Of a stretch of DNA of 64,000 nucleotides, positions 36,421-44,592 are shown piece after piece (position 1 is the stretch's first letter; the number at the start of each line of letters is the position of its first letter). This stretch comes from Curtobacterium sp. MCBA15_012 (GTDB lineage Bacteria; Actinomycetota; Actinomycetes; Actinomycetales; Microbacteriaceae). Location: contig NZ_CP126267.1 of NCBI RefSeq assembly GCF_001864935.2, positions 620,001-684,000 on the forward strand. Reading direction: 5' to 3'. The notes beneath the pieces were generated by a model. It searched no databases, had not been told where the DNA came from, and saw only the letters and a list, made by a program, of their open reading frames with translations. A program made the translations under genes and the position numbers.

Positions 36421-36465
36421 CCCCCGTCAGCACCACCCCCGTCAGCACCACCCCCGTCAGCACCA
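36421..36465 (+). repeat. 15-bp tandem repeat, three perfect copies, between fruK and fruA
   Basis: CCCCCGTCAGCACCA is repeated three times exactly, with partial copies on each side, in the 112-bp gap inside the fructose operon. It contains no stem-loop. Confidence 0.9.
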
Positions 36466-36515
36466 CCCGAACCAGCACTGCCCGCGCCACGGCGCCACTG
36501 CAAAGGAGCAACCCC

Positions 36516-38618
36516 ATGTCCGCAGACACGACGCAGCGCCTCATCAGCGCCGAGCTCGTCGGCCTCGACGAGGACCTCGGCGGGACGTCGTCCGACGTCA
36601 TCCGCGTGCTCGCCGACCGCGTCGCCGCCACCGGCCGCGCGGCCGACGGTGCCGCCCTCGCCGACGACGCGATCAAGCGCGAGGCGAGCGTCGGCACCGG
36701 CGTCCCCGGCGGCATCGCGATCCCGCACGCCCGGTCGGCCTCGGTCTCGAGCCCGACGCTGGCGTTCTCCCGCCTGGCCCGGAAGGTGCCGTTCGGCGCA
36801 CCGGACGGCGACGCGGACATCGTCTTCATGATCGCCGTGCCCGAGGGCGCCGACAAGGACCACCTGACGGTCCTGTCGACCCTCGCCCGGGCGCTCATCC
36901 GCGACGACTTCACCGCCGCGCTCCGCGCCGCCGCGACCCCGCAGGACGTCGTGGACCTGGTGCAGCGCGAGGTCGGCGGCGAGGTCGCCGAGGCCGGCGT
37001 CGGCGCCGCCCCCGCAGCTCCCGCCGCCGCGGCCCCGACGTCCACGACGGCCGGGACCGGTGCCCGCAAGGTCATCGTCGGCGTCACCGCGTGCCCGACC
37101 GGCATCGCGCACACGTACATGGCCGCCGACGCCCTCGTCGCCGCGGCCGAGCGCGCCGGTGCCGAGATGCACGTCGAGACGCAGGGCTCCTCGCAGGTCG
37201 AGCCGCTCGACCCCGCACTGATCGCCCGTGCCGACGCCGTCGTGTTCGCGGTCGACGTGGACGTCCGCGACCGCGCACGCTTCGCCGGCAAGCCGCTCGT
37301 CTCCGGTCCCGTCAAGCGCGGTGTCGACGAGCCGGACAAGATGATCGCCGAGGCTCTCCGTGCCGCCGACGACCCGAACGCCGCACGCGTGCAGGGCGGT
37401 GCCGCGACGACCGCCGAGTCGAACACGGCGGACGAGCACTTCGGCCAGGCCCTCAAGCGGTGGCTGCTGACCGGCGTCAGCTACATGATCCCGTTCGTCG
37501 CGGGCGGCGGACTCCTGATCGCGCTCGGCTTCCTGCTCTCCGGCTACGGCATCGCGCTGCAGCACGGCGACTCCGGCCAGAACAACGCCGTCTACACGCT
37601 GACGAACTACACGCTGCTGAACCTGCCGCCCGAGGGACTGGCGTACTACCTCGGTGCCGCCGCGTTCCAGATCGGCGGGGTGTCCCTCGGGTTCCTCGTC
37701 GCCGCCCTGGCCGGGTACATCGCGTACGCCATGGCCGACCGGCCCGGCATCGCGCCCGGCTTCGTCGCCGGCTCGATCGCCGTGTTCATGAACGCCGGCT
37801 TCCTCGGCGGGCTCGTCGGTGGTCTCATCGCCGGTGCCGCCGCGTACTGGATCGGGCGCATCCCGACCTGGCGCTGGCTCCGCGGCCTCATGCCGGTCGT
37901 GATCATCCCGCTGTTCGCGTCGATCATCGCCTCGGGGCTCATGCTCCTCGTGCTCGGCGGCCCGATCGCCTGGCTCATGACGGAACTCACCGCGTGGCTC
38001 AACTCGCTCAACGGCGCCTCGGTGGTCCTGCTCGGCATCATCCTCGGCCTGATGATGGCGTTCGACCTCGGTGGCCCGGTGAACAAGGTCGCCTACTCGT
38101 TCGCCGTCGCCGGGCTCGGTGCCGGCACCGCGTCCAACGTCGTGCCGTTCGAGATCATGGCCGCCGTGATGGCCGCGGGCATGGTCCCGCCGCTGGCCCT
38201 CGCGCTCGCCTCGACCGTCCTGTACCGCAAGGGCTTCACGAAGCCGGAGCGTGAGAACGGCAAGGCCGCGTGGCTGCTCGGTGCGTCGTTCATCTCGGAG
38301 GGTGCGATCCCGTTCGCCGCCGCCGACCCGCTGCGGGTCATCCCGGCGTCGATGGTCGGTGCCGCGGTCACGGGCGCGCTGTCGATGGCCGCCGGTGTGA
38401 CCTCGCGGGCCCCGCACGGTGGCGTGTTCGTGTTCTTCGCGATCGACTCGTTCCTGGTCTGGGTGCTCGCGATCCTGGCCGGCACGGTGGTCTCCGCGCT
38501 GGTGCTCGTCGCCCTGAAGAAGTGGGTGCGCCGTGCCCCCGCGGCGGACGCCGCGGCCGCCCACGAGGCGGCGGTGGCCGGCGAGACGGTCGGTCAGCGC
38601 GCTCCGGCGGCGGTCTGA
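36516..38618 (+). CDS. fruA: Fructose-specific PTS enzyme IIABC
   Basis: 700 residues in the order A-B-C. EIIA (about 1-150) has phospho-His H71 in GGIAIPHARS; EIIB (about 185-285) has phospho-Cys C193 in GVTACPTGIAHTYMAA; EIIC (about 310-680) has about nine helices with FDLGGPVNKVAYSFA and FISEGAIPFAAADP. It imports fructose and phosphorylates it at C1, feeding FruK. HPr and EI are not in the window. The start has AAGGAG. Ala/Pro-rich linkers join the domains, and copy d palindrome follows the gene. Confidence 0.97.
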   Translation: MSADTTQRLISAELVGLDEDLGGTSSDVIRVLADRVAATGRAADGAALADDAIKREASVGTGVPGGIAIPHARSASVSSPTLAFSRLARKVPFGAPDGDADIVFMIAVPEGADKDHLTVLSTLARALIRDDFTAALRAAATPQDVVDLVQREVGGEVAEAGVGAAPAAPAAAAPTSTTAGTGARKVIVGVTACPTGIAHTYMAADALVAAAERAGAEMHVETQGSSQVEPLDPALIARADAVVFAVDVDVRDRARFAGKPLVSGPVKRGVDEPDKMIAEALRAADDPNAARVQGGAATTAESNTADEHFGQALKRWLLTGVSYMIPFVAGGGLLIALGFLLSGYGIALQHGDSGQNNAVYTLTNYTLLNLPPEGLAYYLGAAAFQIGGVSLGFLVAALAGYIAYAMADRPGIAPGFVAGSIAVFMNAGFLGGLVGGLIAGAAAYWIGRIPTWRWLRGLMPVVIIPLFASIIASGLMLLVLGGPIAWLMTELTAWLNSLNGASVVLLGIILGLMMAFDLGGPVNKVAYSFAVAGLGAGTASNVVPFEIMAAVMAAGMVPPLALALASTVLYRKGFTKPERENGKAAWLLGASFISEGAIPFAAADPLRVIPASMVGAAVTGALSMAAGVTSRAPHGGVFVFFAIDSFLVWVLAILAGTVVSALVLVALKKWVRRAPAADAAAAHEAAVAGETVGQRAPAAV

Positions 38619-38633
38619 CGGTCGTCACCACCT

Positions 38634-38681
38634 GACGGACGGGAGGCGCGGTGTCAGCGGGCACCGCGCCTCCCGTCCGTC
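38634..38681 (+). repeat. Palindromic intergenic element (copy d), terminator after fruA
   Basis: A 20-bp perfect stem GACGGACGGGAGGCGCGGTG with an 8-nt loop, 16 nt past the fruA stop. Same outer 20 bases as copies b and e; only the loop differs. Confidence 0.87.
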
Positions 38682-38787
38682 CGTGGTCGCCTCCGCGACG
38701 CCACGCGGGCCGGTCCGTCGGCGTCCCTGCCCTCGTCTCCTCGGCGCACGTCCAGGTCCCGTGTCGGGATCTGACAGGACGCTCAGA

Positions 38788-38793
38788 CAGAGT
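38788..38793 (+). promoter_or_regulatory. -10-like hexamer for leaderless dedA gene
   Basis: CAGAGT lies 6 nt before the ATG at 38800; there is no ribosome site. Confidence 0.45.
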
Positions 38794-38799
38794 GGACCC

Positions 38800-39654
38800 A
38801 TGACGACCGCCCCCACGCTGCCGCCGACCCTGCCCACCACGACCGTGCGCGCGGCCCAGGGGGCGACGGGGACCGAGGACCTCGGCGGTCTGTCCGGCTT
38901 CGTCCTGCAGGTGATCGACGCCCTGGGGGAGTGGGGCGTGGCGGTCATGCTCTTCGTCGAGACGGTCTTCCCGCCGATCCCGTCCGAGGTGATCCTGCCG
39001 CTCGCCGGGTTCCTCGCGGGGGCCGGGCGGATGAACCTGGTGCTCGTGCTGCTGCTCGCGACGCTCGGCTCGTACCTCGGGGCGCTCGTGCTGTACTGGC
39101 TCGGCGCGGTGATCGGCTTCGAGCGGACCGTGCGCTGGCTCGGCAAGCTGCCCCTCGTCGACGAGGACGACTTCCGCAAGGCCGCCGACTGGTTCCACCG
39201 GCACGGTCGGAGCGCGGTGTTCTTCGGCCGGTTCGTGCCGATCGTCCGCAGCCTGATCTCGCTGCCCGCCGGCGCCGACCGGATGCACCTCGGCACGTTC
39301 TCGCTGTTCACGATCATCGCGAGCAGCATCTGGAACAGTGCCCTCGTGCTGCTCGGTGCCGCGTTCGGGACCCAGTACGACAAGGTCGAGCAGTACACCG
39401 AGTGGATCGACCGGGTGCTCTACGTCGCGATCGCGGTCGTCGTGGTCACGTTCGTGGTGCGGCGCGTCCGCCGGGCACGGGCCCAGCGGCGAGCCGGTCG
39501 GGACGAGGTGAGTGCCGGCCAGCGGCGAGCCGGTCGGGACGAGGCGAGCGCCGGGCTGCAGCACGATCGGGACGAGCCGACCGCCGAGCGACGCGACGAC
39601 GAGCCCGCGGCAGCCGTCCACGGTCGCCGTCGCGCGACGACCGCGGACGACTGA
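38800..39654 (+). CDS. DedA family membrane protein
   Basis: 284 residues. The DedA core is clear: FVETVFPPIPSEVILPLAGFLAG, then GSYLGALVLYWLGAVIGFERTVRW, FHRHGRSAVFFGRFVPIVRSLISLPAGADRM with the conserved Arg residues, and a C-terminal helix. DedA proteins act in membrane homeostasis, probably as lipid-carrier flippases; the exact substrate here is unknown. The last 60 residues are a charged cytoplasmic tail with a 12-residue repeat (QRRAGRDEVSAG and QRRAGRDEASAG) encoded by a 36-bp DNA repeat at 39484-39555. The gene appears leaderless. Confidence 0.92.
   Translation: MTTAPTLPPTLPTTTVRAAQGATGTEDLGGLSGFVLQVIDALGEWGVAVMLFVETVFPPIPSEVILPLAGFLAGAGRMNLVLVLLLATLGSYLGALVLYWLGAVIGFERTVRWLGKLPLVDEDDFRKAADWFHRHGRSAVFFGRFVPIVRSLISLPAGADRMHLGTFSLFTIIASSIWNSALVLLGAAFGTQYDKVEQYTEWIDRVLYVAIAVVVVTFVVRRVRRARAQRRAGRDEVSAGQRRAGRDEASAGLQHDRDEPTAERRDDEPAAAVHGRRRATTADD
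39484..39555 (+). repeat. 36-bp tandem repeat, two copies, in the DedA tail
   Basis: Two nearly identical 36-bp units beginning CAGCGGCGAGCCGGTCGGGA encode a repeated 12-residue charged segment at the C-terminus. Confidence 0.85.
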
Positions 39655-39658
39655 CGGG

Positions 39659-39862
39659 TCACTTCTTCGTGAGGGCCGACTCCTTGTGGGCGGCCTTGTT
39701 GCCGGACTTCTCCGACTCGACGATCCAGTACGGGTCGTCGTCCGTCGGCGTGAAGTGCTGCCCCTCGAACGTGAAGTCCTTCGTCTTCTTCTCGACGACG
39801 GTGCCCGTGGTGGTGCCCTGCGAGGTGTTCCAGTGCACCTCGTCGCCCTTCGACAGCGCCAT
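39659..39862 (-). CDS. Small DUF2945/hypervirulence-associated Tudor-domain-like protein
   Basis: 67 residues. The sequence MALSKGDEVHWNTSQGTTTGTVVEKKTKDFTFEGQ and later PYWIVESEKSGNKAAHKESALTKK matches the short all-beta DUF2945 fold, labelled hypervirulence-associated protein TUDOR domain in databases. It is cytoplasmic and basic; a nucleic-acid or peptide-binding role is inferred from the fold only. A strong AAGGAGGA ribosome site lies 5 nt before the ATG. It is divergent from the Ser/Thr kinase and abuts the dedA end. Confidence 0.85.
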   Translation of the reverse strand: MALSKGDEVHWNTSQGTTTGTVVEKKTKDFTFEGQHFTPTDDDPYWIVESEKSGNKAAHKESALTKK

Positions 39863-40062
39863 GATGTCCTCCTTGCGTAGTCCTGCGTGGTCGTGAGCCC
39901 GGACTGTACCCCCGTACTTCCGCGGAACGACGCGGTTCTGTCCCCCATCACGATGTCGTAACGCCCCTGCGGGACGCGGGTGGGACGCGTACCGTTGGCG
40001 ACAGGTCACCTTGCGGCAGTTGCCGCGGATCCCCGATGACCGACGACTGATCGAAGTGCCCC

Positions 40063-41115
40063 ATGACCCTGGTCGACAGCGCCCGAGCTGACACGGTCCT
40101 CGCCGGGCGGTACCGCCTGGTGAAGCTCATCGGCACCGGCGGCATGGGTTCCGTGTACGAGGCACGCGACGAGCACACCTACCGTGCCGTCGCGGTGAAG
40201 ATGTTCGCCACGCCCGACTCGATGACGACCGCCGACCGGGTCCGCCAGGAGCGCGAGATCCGCCTGCTCAGCATGCTGTCGCACCCGGGCCTCGTCCCGC
40301 TCTACGACGCAGGCACGCACGAGTTCGAGGACGGTCCGCACCGGTACATCGTGATGGAGCTCATCGCGGACACGACGCTCCTCCGGCGGCTCGCGGGCGG
40401 TGCGCTGCACAACTACGAGGTGGCCGACCTCGGCGCCCAGCTCGCCGACGCCCTGGCCTACGTGCACTCGCGCGGCATCGTGCACCGGGACGTCAAGCCG
40501 GCGAACATCCTCATCAACGACGAGGGCGCCTCCGGGTTCGCCCGGTCGGTCAAGCTCACCGACTTCGGCGTCGCGCACTTCGTCGACGGCTCGCGACTGA
40601 CGAACGACGGCACGATCATCGGCACGGCGGCGTACCTCAGCCCCGAGCAGGTCGCCGGGGAGCCGATCGGCTTCGCGACCGACGTGTACTCGCTCGGCCT
40701 CGTGCTCCTCGAGTCGCTGACCGGCAAGCAGGAGTACTCCGGCACCCTGATCGAGGCGGCTCTCGCTCGCCTCCGGCACGACCCCGTCGTCCCCGAGCGC
40801 GTCGGCGCGGACTGGCACGACCTGCTCGCCAAGATGACGCACCGCGACCCGTCCCGCCGCCCGACCGCGGTGGCCGTCGCCAACGCCCTACGCGGCGGTT
40901 CGACGCAGGTCACCGGTCCGGTGCCGCTCGGCCCCGACCGCGAGAAGCACAAGCACGCCCACAAGCTGCACCGCGCCGCACGGCGGCACGCCAAGCGCGG
41001 CACGTTCACCGCCGTCCGGCGCTGGCGTCGCCGGAACGTGCTCGTCGGGTCCTTCGCGGCCTTCGGGGTGCTCGCCGCGTGCGTCGCCGCGTACGTGGCC
41101 GGCACGCTGCACTAG
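40063..41115 (+). CDS. Membrane-anchored Ser/Thr protein kinase
   Basis: 350 residues. N-terminal kinase domain: Gly loop LIGTGGMGSVYEA, ATP-binding Lys K46 in AVAVKMF, catalytic loop IVHRDVKPANIL (D143), DFG in LTDFGVAHF and activation segment TIIGTAAYLSPEQV. A Lys/Arg/His-rich juxtamembrane stretch (about residues 290-325) precedes one C-terminal helix (VLVGSFAAFGVLAACVAAYVAGTL); only three residues follow, so there is no external sensor such as PASTA domains. Substrates are unknown. The promoter probably uses TACCGT at 39990-39995, giving a leader near 65 nt; no ribosome site is obvious. Confidence 0.93.
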   Translation: MTLVDSARADTVLAGRYRLVKLIGTGGMGSVYEARDEHTYRAVAVKMFATPDSMTTADRVRQEREIRLLSMLSHPGLVPLYDAGTHEFEDGPHRYIVMELIADTTLLRRLAGGALHNYEVADLGAQLADALAYVHSRGIVHRDVKPANILINDEGASGFARSVKLTDFGVAHFVDGSRLTNDGTIIGTAAYLSPEQVAGEPIGFATDVYSLGLVLLESLTGKQEYSGTLIEAALARLRHDPVVPERVGADWHDLLAKMTHRDPSRRPTAVAVANALRGGSTQVTGPVPLGPDREKHKHAHKLHRAARRHAKRGTFTAVRRWRRRNVLVGSFAAFGVLAACVAAYVAGTLH

Positions 41116-41131
41116 CCCCCGGCAGCCCTGG

Positions 41132-41137
41132 CAGGAT
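41132..41137 (+). promoter_or_regulatory. -10-like hexamer for leaderless trpF
   Basis: CAGGAT lies 6 nt before the ATG at 41144; no Shine-Dalgarno sequence. Confidence 0.5.
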
Positions 41138-41143
41138 GGGTCC

Positions 41144-41767
41144 ATGACCGACCAGCGCTGGATCAAGATCTGCGGGCTCTCCACGCCCGAGACCGTGGAC
41201 GCCGCGATCGACGCGGGTGCCGACGCGGTCGGGTTCGTCTTCGCCGCGGGCAGTCCCCGCACGGTGACCGCGGACCTCGCCAAGGAGCTCGTCGAGCGGG
41301 TGCCGGACGGCATCGACGCCGTCGGGGTGTTCCGCGACCAGGCGATCGACGAGGTCGTCGGCATCGCCTCCGAGGTCGGGCTCACCACCCTGCAGCTGCA
41401 CGGTCGCGAGTCGGCGAGCGACTTCGCCCGTGCCCGCGACGCCGGCTTCTTCACGATCCGTGCGGTCGCCGCCGAGGACTACCTCCGCGAGACCACCGAG
41501 CAGCGTGCCGCCTACGACCACGACCTGCTGCTCATCGACGCCGCCGTGCCCGGGAGCGGGCACCTGGTCGACCCGACCACCGTCGCCGGCAGGATCGACG
41601 AGGCCTGGATCCTCGCCGGCGGGCTGACCCCCGCGAACGTCGTCGCCGCGGTCGAGGCACTGGACCCCGACGGGGTCGACGTCTCGAGCGGCGTCGAGTC
41701 CGAGCGCGGCGTCAAGGACGTCGCGAAGATCCGCTCGTTCGTCGAGGCGGTCCGCAGCATCCCCTGA
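41144..41767 (+). CDS. trpF: Phosphoribosylanthranilate isomerase
   Basis: 207 residues, normal for TrpF. Catalytic Cys in WIKICGLSTPE (C10) and catalytic Asp in LLIDAAVPGSGH; the phosphate-binding motifs ILAGGLTPANV and VDVSSGVESERGVKD are intact. It performs the Amadori rearrangement in tryptophan synthesis. No other trp gene is nearby, so it lies apart from the main trp operon. The conserved Cys and SSGVE motif favour TrpF over the bifunctional PriA. The gene seems leaderless, 28 nt after the kinase stop. Confidence 0.92.
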   Translation: MTDQRWIKICGLSTPETVDAAIDAGADAVGFVFAAGSPRTVTADLAKELVERVPDGIDAVGVFRDQAIDEVVGIASEVGLTTLQLHGRESASDFARARDAGFFTIRAVAAEDYLRETTEQRAAYDHDLLLIDAAVPGSGHLVDPTTVAGRIDEAWILAGGLTPANVVAAVEALDPDGVDVSSGVESERGVKDVAKIRSFVEAVRSIP

Positions 41768-41800
41768 GCGTGCCGGGTCGCGTCCGCGACGTGACCGGCG

Positions 41801-41848
41801 GACGGACGGGAGGCGCGGTGCCGGCTGGCACCGCGCCTCCCGTCCGTC
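41801..41848 (+). repeat. Palindromic intergenic element (copy e), identical to copy b
   Basis: A 22-bp perfect stem starting GACGGACGGGAGGCGCGG with loop GGCT, identical over 48 bp to 27492-27539. It lies between the convergent trpF and HAD hydrolase genes and can serve both. Confidence 0.88.
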
Positions 41849-41858
41849 CCGGTGCGCG

Positions 41859-42617
41859 TCAGCGCAGCGTCGGGGTGAGCTCCGTCAGGAACGCGTCGGT
41901 GTCCTCCCAGCCCTCGACCGCGTGGCAGGGCACGCCGAGGGCCTTGACCGGGTAGTCGTTGCCCTCGGGGTCGAGGCGGTCGCCGACGAACAGCATCTCG
42001 TCGAGCGCGATGCCGGTGATCTCGGAGAGGCGGCGCATGCCGTACGCCTTGTCGATGCCCTTGCGGGTGATGTCGACGCTCGTGGACCCGCCGGAGCGGA
42101 CCTCGAGGTCGGGCAGCTCGGCCTGGACCAGGCGACGCAGGTGGTCCTTCTTCTCGCCCGTCGGGTCCCACTGCTTCTTCACGTCCACCGGGGCGGACTG
42201 CCCGAGGGCCGAGAAGGTGATCTGCGAGCCGCGGTCCTCGAGGATGTCCCCCCAGGTCTCGGACTCCCAGTACCCGTTCGCCTTCGCGACGGACTCGACG
42301 GCGGTGAGCGCGCGGGACTTCTCGTCGTCGGTCAGGTCCTCGGCGTACTGCAGGGCCCAGTCCGACCCGGACCAGCGGTAGTACGCGGTGCCGCAGGTCG
42401 GCAGCAGGTGCAGGTCGTCGAGCGGCAGGTCGTCACGGGCGCGGAGCGGGGTGACGAGCTGCTGCTCGAACTGCTGGAAGTTGCCGCCGGAGATGACCGC
42501 GACCGGGACGGCGGTCAACAGCGACGCGAAGGTCTCGAGCATGCGCGGGTCGAGCGGGGACTTCGACGGGGCGAGGGTGTCGTCGAGGTCGAAGGCGACG
42601 AGGCGGGGCGTGGTCAT
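41859..42617 (-). CDS. HAD-IIB family phosphatase
   Basis: 252 residues. HAD motif I FDLDDTLAPSK (nucleophile Asp near residue 10), motif II VAVISGGNFQQFEQQL, the type IIB cap (about residues 85-190) and motif IV LFVGDRLDPEGNDYP. The layout fits Cof-type sugar phosphatases and phosphomannomutase-like HADs. Cytoplasmic; the substrate is unknown. No ribosome site; CAGGAT lies 7 nt before the ATG. A hairpin from the upstream nitroreductase gene lies in the gap before it. Confidence 0.87.
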   Translation of the reverse strand: MTTPRLVAFDLDDTLAPSKSPLDPRMLETFASLLTAVPVAVISGGNFQQFEQQLVTPLRARDDLPLDDLHLLPTCGTAYYRWSGSDWALQYAEDLTDDEKSRALTAVESVAKANGYWESETWGDILEDRGSQITFSALGQSAPVDVKKQWDPTGEKKDHLRRLVQAELPDLEVRSGGSTSVDITRKGIDKAYGMRRLSEITGIALDEMLFVGDRLDPEGNDYPVKALGVPCHAVEGWEDTDAFLTELTPTLR

Positions 42618-42624
42618 GCCCTCG

Positions 42625-42630
42625 ATCCTG
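42625..42630 (-). promoter_or_regulatory. -10-like hexamer for leaderless HAD-IIB gene
   Basis: Minus-strand CAGGAT, 7 nt before the ATG at 42617. Confidence 0.45.
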
Positions 42631-42644
42631 CCACGACGGCGGCG

Positions 42645-42692
42645 CACCCCGCGGTCGGCCTCCGGAGCGTGCGGGAAGCCGACCGCGGGGTG
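42645..42692 (-). terminator. Terminator hairpin after the nitroreductase gene
   Basis: CACCCCGCGGTCGGC pairs perfectly over 15 bp with 42678-42692 around an 18-nt loop, 48 nt past the nitroreductase stop. It lies just upstream of the HAD gene promoter. Confidence 0.65.
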
Positions 42693-42739
42693 CGGGCTCG
42701 GGGTGCTCGGCTGGCCGGCGGGCACCGGCCCGGTGACGG

Positions 42740-43333
42740 CTACTCCTTGACGAGCACGACCTCGTCGAGGGGCAGGCGCGTGCGCGGGGCGGTCTCGCGC
42801 TCGGCGGCCTTCTCGTCGAGCTGCGACGGGTCCGCGACGGTGCCGATCGCCGTGACCGTGTACGGCAGGAACCGCTCGGGCAGGTCGAACGCGGCGCGGA
42901 GGCCCTCGGCGTCGATGCCGGCCATCTGGTGCACGTGCAGGCCCTCGGCGTGCGCCTGCACGGTGAGGGCGGCGAGCGACTGGCCGAGGTCGTACTGCGC
43001 GAACGGACGTGCCTCGCCGTCCTCGGTCGTGGTCTCGAGGATGCCGACCACGAGTGCGCTGGCGCGGAACGCCCAGGCGGCGTTGAAGCCGAGCAGGTTC
43101 TCGTTGATCTTGCGGAAGGTCTCGGTGCCCCGGCGGCCGGCGACGAAGCGGCGCGGCTGGTGGTTCATCGCGGAGGCGGCCCAGCGTGCGGCCTCGAGCA
43201 CCGCGTCGAACTGCGCGTCCGAGATGGTCGCGGTCTCGTCGTAGGAACGGGGGCTCCAGCGTTCCTCGAGCAGCGGCACGAGCGGCTGGCTGGAGTCGGT
43301 CGAGCGGGAGAGCGTGGCAGGCGTCGCGGTCAT
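42740..43333 (-). CDS. Nitroreductase family protein
   Basis: 197 residues. Features of FMN-dependent nitroreductases: ERWSPRSYDETATISDAQFDAVLEAARWAASAMNHQPRRFV near the N-terminus, with the R/S/R flavin-phosphate motif, and LHVHQMAGIDAEGLRAAFDLP in the second half. It reduces nitro compounds or quinones with NAD(P)H; the physiological substrate is unknown. It is divergent from the AEC transporter after a 93-nt gap. Confidence 0.9.
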   Translation of the reverse strand: MTATPATLSRSTDSSQPLVPLLEERWSPRSYDETATISDAQFDAVLEAARWAASAMNHQPRRFVAGRRGTETFRKINENLLGFNAAWAFRASALVVGILETTTEDGEARPFAQYDLGQSLAALTVQAHAEGLHVHQMAGIDAEGLRAAFDLPERFLPYTVTAIGTVADPSQLDEKAAERETAPRTRLPLDEVVLVKE

Positions 43334-43413
43334 GCTCCGTCGAACCACCGGGGCGGCCCGCGCATTTCCGACCTGTGCGGGCTCACATGGGACCCGCCCC
43401 GGCCACGTCCTGT

Positions 43414-43419
43414 CAGGAT
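43414..43419 (+). promoter_or_regulatory. -10-like hexamer for leaderless AEC transporter gene
   Basis: CAGGAT lies 7 nt before the ATG at 43427; an in-frame ATG at 43418 overlaps the hexamer and so is less likely to be the start. Confidence 0.45.
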
Positions 43420-43426
43420 GGACCCG

Positions 43427-44350
43427 ATGGGTGGCGTCTTGACCGGGTTCGCGATCATCGGCGCGATCATCGCCGCGGGGTACGTCGTGGGGCGCACCGG
43501 CCTGCTCGGACCGCACGCGCAGTTCGTGATGAGCCGACTGGCGTTCTTCGTGCTCATGCCGTGCCTGCTCTTCCACACCATCGCGACCGCGCACATCGAG
43601 ACGCTGATCTCCCCGATGCTGTGGGTGTCGCTCGTGAGCGCCGTGACCGTGGCCATCGTCGCCGTGGTGCTGTTCCGGGTGGTGCTGCGCCGCTCGGTCG
43701 CGACGACGACGGTCGGTGCGCTGGCCTCCGGCTACGTGAACGCGAACAACATCGGGCTGCCGGTCGCCGTGTACGTGCTCGGGCAGGCCACGGCCGTGGT
43801 GCCGGTGATCCTGCTGCAGCTCGTGCTGCTCGCGCCCCTGGCCCTCACCGTGCTCGACGCCGCCACCGCCTCCGGCGGCGGGTGGCGCAGCCGGGTCGCC
43901 GGGCCGTTCCGCAACCCGATCATCATCGCCTCGCTCGTCGGGCTGCTGTGCTCGGCGTTCCGCGTCGAGCTGCCGGCGCCCGTGCTCGAGCCGTTCTCGC
44001 TCGTGGGCGCGGCGGCGGTGCCCGTCGTCCTGCTGTCCTTCGGCATGAGCCTGCACGGTGCGGCACCCCTGCGCGACCCCGCGATCCGGGCCGACGTGCT
44101 GGTCGCCTCCGGGCTGAAGCTCGTGGTGATGCCCGCGGTGGCCTTCGTGGTCGCCCGGTTCGTGTTCGGGCTCGACGACCAGGACGTGTTCGTGCTCACG
44201 ACGCTCGGGGCGCTGCCCGCGGCGCAGAACGTGTTCAACTACGCGCAGCGGTACCGGGCGGCGGTCCCGGTGGCGCGGGACGTCGTGCTGCTCACGACGG
44301 TCGGGGCGGTGCCGGTGCTCGTCGTCGTCGCGGCGCTGCTGCACCCGTAG
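43427..44350 (+). CDS. AEC family (auxin efflux carrier-type) transporter
   Basis: 307 residues with about ten helices in two repeats. The N-terminal half has GFAIIGAIIAAGYVVGRTGLLG and ASGYVNANNIGLPVAVYVLGQ, the conserved Asn-Asn crossover of AEC carriers; the second half has VLLSFGMSLHG and LTTLGALPAAQNVFNYAQRY. Family members export malate, other organic acids or aromatic compounds. Which substrate is used here is unknown. A nested hairpin between this gene and the convergent xthA probably ends transcription. Confidence 0.9.
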   Translation: MGGVLTGFAIIGAIIAAGYVVGRTGLLGPHAQFVMSRLAFFVLMPCLLFHTIATAHIETLISPMLWVSLVSAVTVAIVAVVLFRVVLRRSVATTTVGALASGYVNANNIGLPVAVYVLGQATAVVPVILLQLVLLAPLALTVLDAATASGGGWRSRVAGPFRNPIIIASLVGLLCSAFRVELPAPVLEPFSLVGAAAVPVVLLSFGMSLHGAAPLRDPAIRADVLVASGLKLVVMPAVAFVVARFVFGLDDQDVFVLTTLGALPAAQNVFNYAQRYRAAVPVARDVVLLTTVGAVPVLVVVAALLHP

Positions 44351-44418
44351 GCGGGCCGGGGCGCGCCGGGCGCGGGCCCGGCTGGCGCGGGCCCGCGTCG
44401 GCGGCTGGCGGGCGCGCC

Positions 44419-44478
44419 GCACAACGGAAGGCACGTCGCGCCACGGAGTTCCGTGGTGCGACGTGCCCCGCGTTGTGC
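44419..44478. terminator. Nested hairpin between convergent AEC transporter and xthA genes
   Basis: Outer arms GCACAACG (44419-44426) and CGTTGTGC (44471-44478) enclose an 18-bp inner stem starting GGCACGTCGCG (44430-44447 with 44450-44467, one G-T pair) and a GT loop. It can act in both directions. The rest of the 242-bp gap is simple GC-rich sequence made of GGGCGCG-like runs. Confidence 0.7.
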
Positions 44479-44592
44479 GGGGGCGCGTCGCGCCGCCGGT
44501 CGCCGGGCGCGACGGGCGCGGGGCGCGACGGGCGCGCGGGGCGCGGCGGGCGCGCCGGGCCCGCCGAGCGCGGCGGCCGACGGCGGCCGGCG

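Noticed and set aside
44480..44590. Tandem GGGCGCG repeats after the AEC gene as a regulatory element
   Set aside because: They are irregular simple-sequence runs with no constant unit or pairing; probably slippage in a non-coding gap.
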